Shown one piece after another: positions 6,302 through 6,599 of a stretch of DNA of 6,599 nucleotides (positions within the stretch are counted from its first letter, which is position 1; each line of letters starts with the position of its first letter). The position numbers and the translations under genes were made by a program. This DNA is from Chromatocurvus sp046260215. GTDB lineage: Bacteria > Pseudomonadota > Gammaproteobacteria > Pseudomonadales > Halieaceae. The stretch is from contig JBHEPQ010000017.1 of the NCBI GenBank assembly GCA_046260215.1, forward strand, positions 1 through 6,599, read 5' to 3'. The notes under the pieces are model-generated. The model made no database searches. It saw nothing but the letters and a program-made list of their open reading frames with translations, and was not told where the DNA came from.

Positions 6302-6478
6302 GGTTATTGCTTATCCCGTTCAACAGAACCTGTCTTTTGTTGCGCCGGACATATAGCAGCCGTCCGCTCCGGCCAATAGCGCGAAGCTGGCGTCCACCTG
6401 CCCCGGCCACCGTCATGCCGCACCTTGGTGACTACCCCGCAGTATCAATAATTCATTAGGCGAATGGCACTGACTTAA
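6302..6478. other. Non-coding upstream region of the family 25 gene
   Basis: This stretch presumably carries the promoter of the family 25 gene. GTTCTGTTGAAC (minus strand, near 6317-6328) is a small palindrome about 15 bases upstream of the start, and no clear -35/-10 pair stands out. A 69-codon minus-strand frame reads through here into the family 25 gene in another frame; it has no familiar motifs and looks like chance. Confidence 0.4.
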
Positions 6479-6548
6479 CGTCATTGCGAGCGAAGCGCGG
6501 CAATCTCCTACCATGAAATCAGTCAGTTGGAGATTGCCGCGTCACTTC
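6479..6548. repeat. Palindromic intergenic repeat, right arm degenerate
   Basis: CGCGGCAATCTCC (6496-6508) and GGAGATTGCCGCG (6529-6541) form a perfect 13-bp inverted repeat around a 20-base loop. The left arm continues outward as CGTCATTGCGAGCGAAG (6479-6495). This pattern, an ATTGCGAGCGAAG arm next to GCAATCT, is a widespread bacterial intergenic repeat type. The expected complementary outer arm on the right is missing: after GCGTCACTTC the sequence diverges. The copy is therefore truncated or decayed. Confidence 0.7.
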
Positions 6549-6561
6549 TGGCCCATAGAAT

Positions 6562-6599
6562 CCCTTCGGGCTTCATCATGTGTACCTTACCCTTCGGGT
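6562..6599. repeat. Two CCCTTCGGG mini-hairpins, possible start of a tandem repeat
   Basis: CCCTTCGGG occurs at 6562-6570 and again inside ACCCTTCGGGT at 6589-6599, the last bases of the window. Each would fold as a short stem closed by a UUCG tetraloop, a very stable RNA loop. The two copies are 28 bases apart, so a tandem repeat or part of a longer element continuing to the right is possible. Nothing more can be judged from this window. Confidence 0.4.

Noticed and set aside
6479..6599. CRISPR array or attachment site at the right end
   Set aside because: Only one palindromic unit and two 9-base motifs are visible, with no regular repeat-spacer pattern and no integrase or tRNA nearby.

Overview
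The window is part of a lipopolysaccharide (LPS) core-assembly locus from a Gram-negative bacterium. Most of it is GC-rich. The gene set (KdkA-type Kdo kinase, OpsX-like heptosyltransferase, WaaY-like heptose kinase, O-antigen ligase, WaaE-like and family 25 glycosyltransferases, DUF6165) points to a gammaproteobacterium, plausibly a marine lineage. That placement is inferred from gene families only; no rRNA or other marker is present.

Layout: (1) Positions 1620 down to the left edge, minus strand, hold one uninterrupted reading frame that joins a membrane O-antigen ligase to a WaaE/KdtX-type family 2 glycosyltransferase and runs off the window. (2) Divergent from it at 1736-2443 is a WaaY/RfaY-like heptose kinase. 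It is followed, with a stop/start overlap and a strong ribosome binding site, by a 28-codon frame that looks like the head of a lost gene. (3) kdkA (3322-2582, minus) and an opsX-like family 9 heptosyltransferase (3480-4520, plus) diverge from a 157-base spacer, and both seem to start with TTG. (4) The heptosyltransferase and a convergent DUF6165 gene (5091-4681) are separated by a 160-bp near-palindromic MITE-like element. It is flanked by CTAG copies that supply the stop codons of both genes. (5) A 469-base stretch without a recognisable gene follows. (6) A family 25 glycosyltransferase (6301-5561, minus) is visibly richer in AT than its neighbours. (7) The right end is non-coding and holds a palindromic intergenic repeat and two short CCCTTCGGG hairpins.

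Likely teamwork: KdkA phosphorylates the single Kdo on lipid A. The OpsX-like enzyme adds the first heptose to that phosphorylated Kdo, the WaaE-like domain extends from heptose, the WaaY-like kinase phosphorylates heptose, and the family 25 enzyme adds an outer sugar. The ligase joins O-antigen to the finished core in the periplasm. These roles come from the families; sugar and linkage specificity cannot be read from sequence alone.

The most notable items are the ligase-glycosyltransferase fusion and the element placed exactly on what appears to have been a shared stop codon of two convergent genes. I found no clear evidence of a wholly new multi-gene system.
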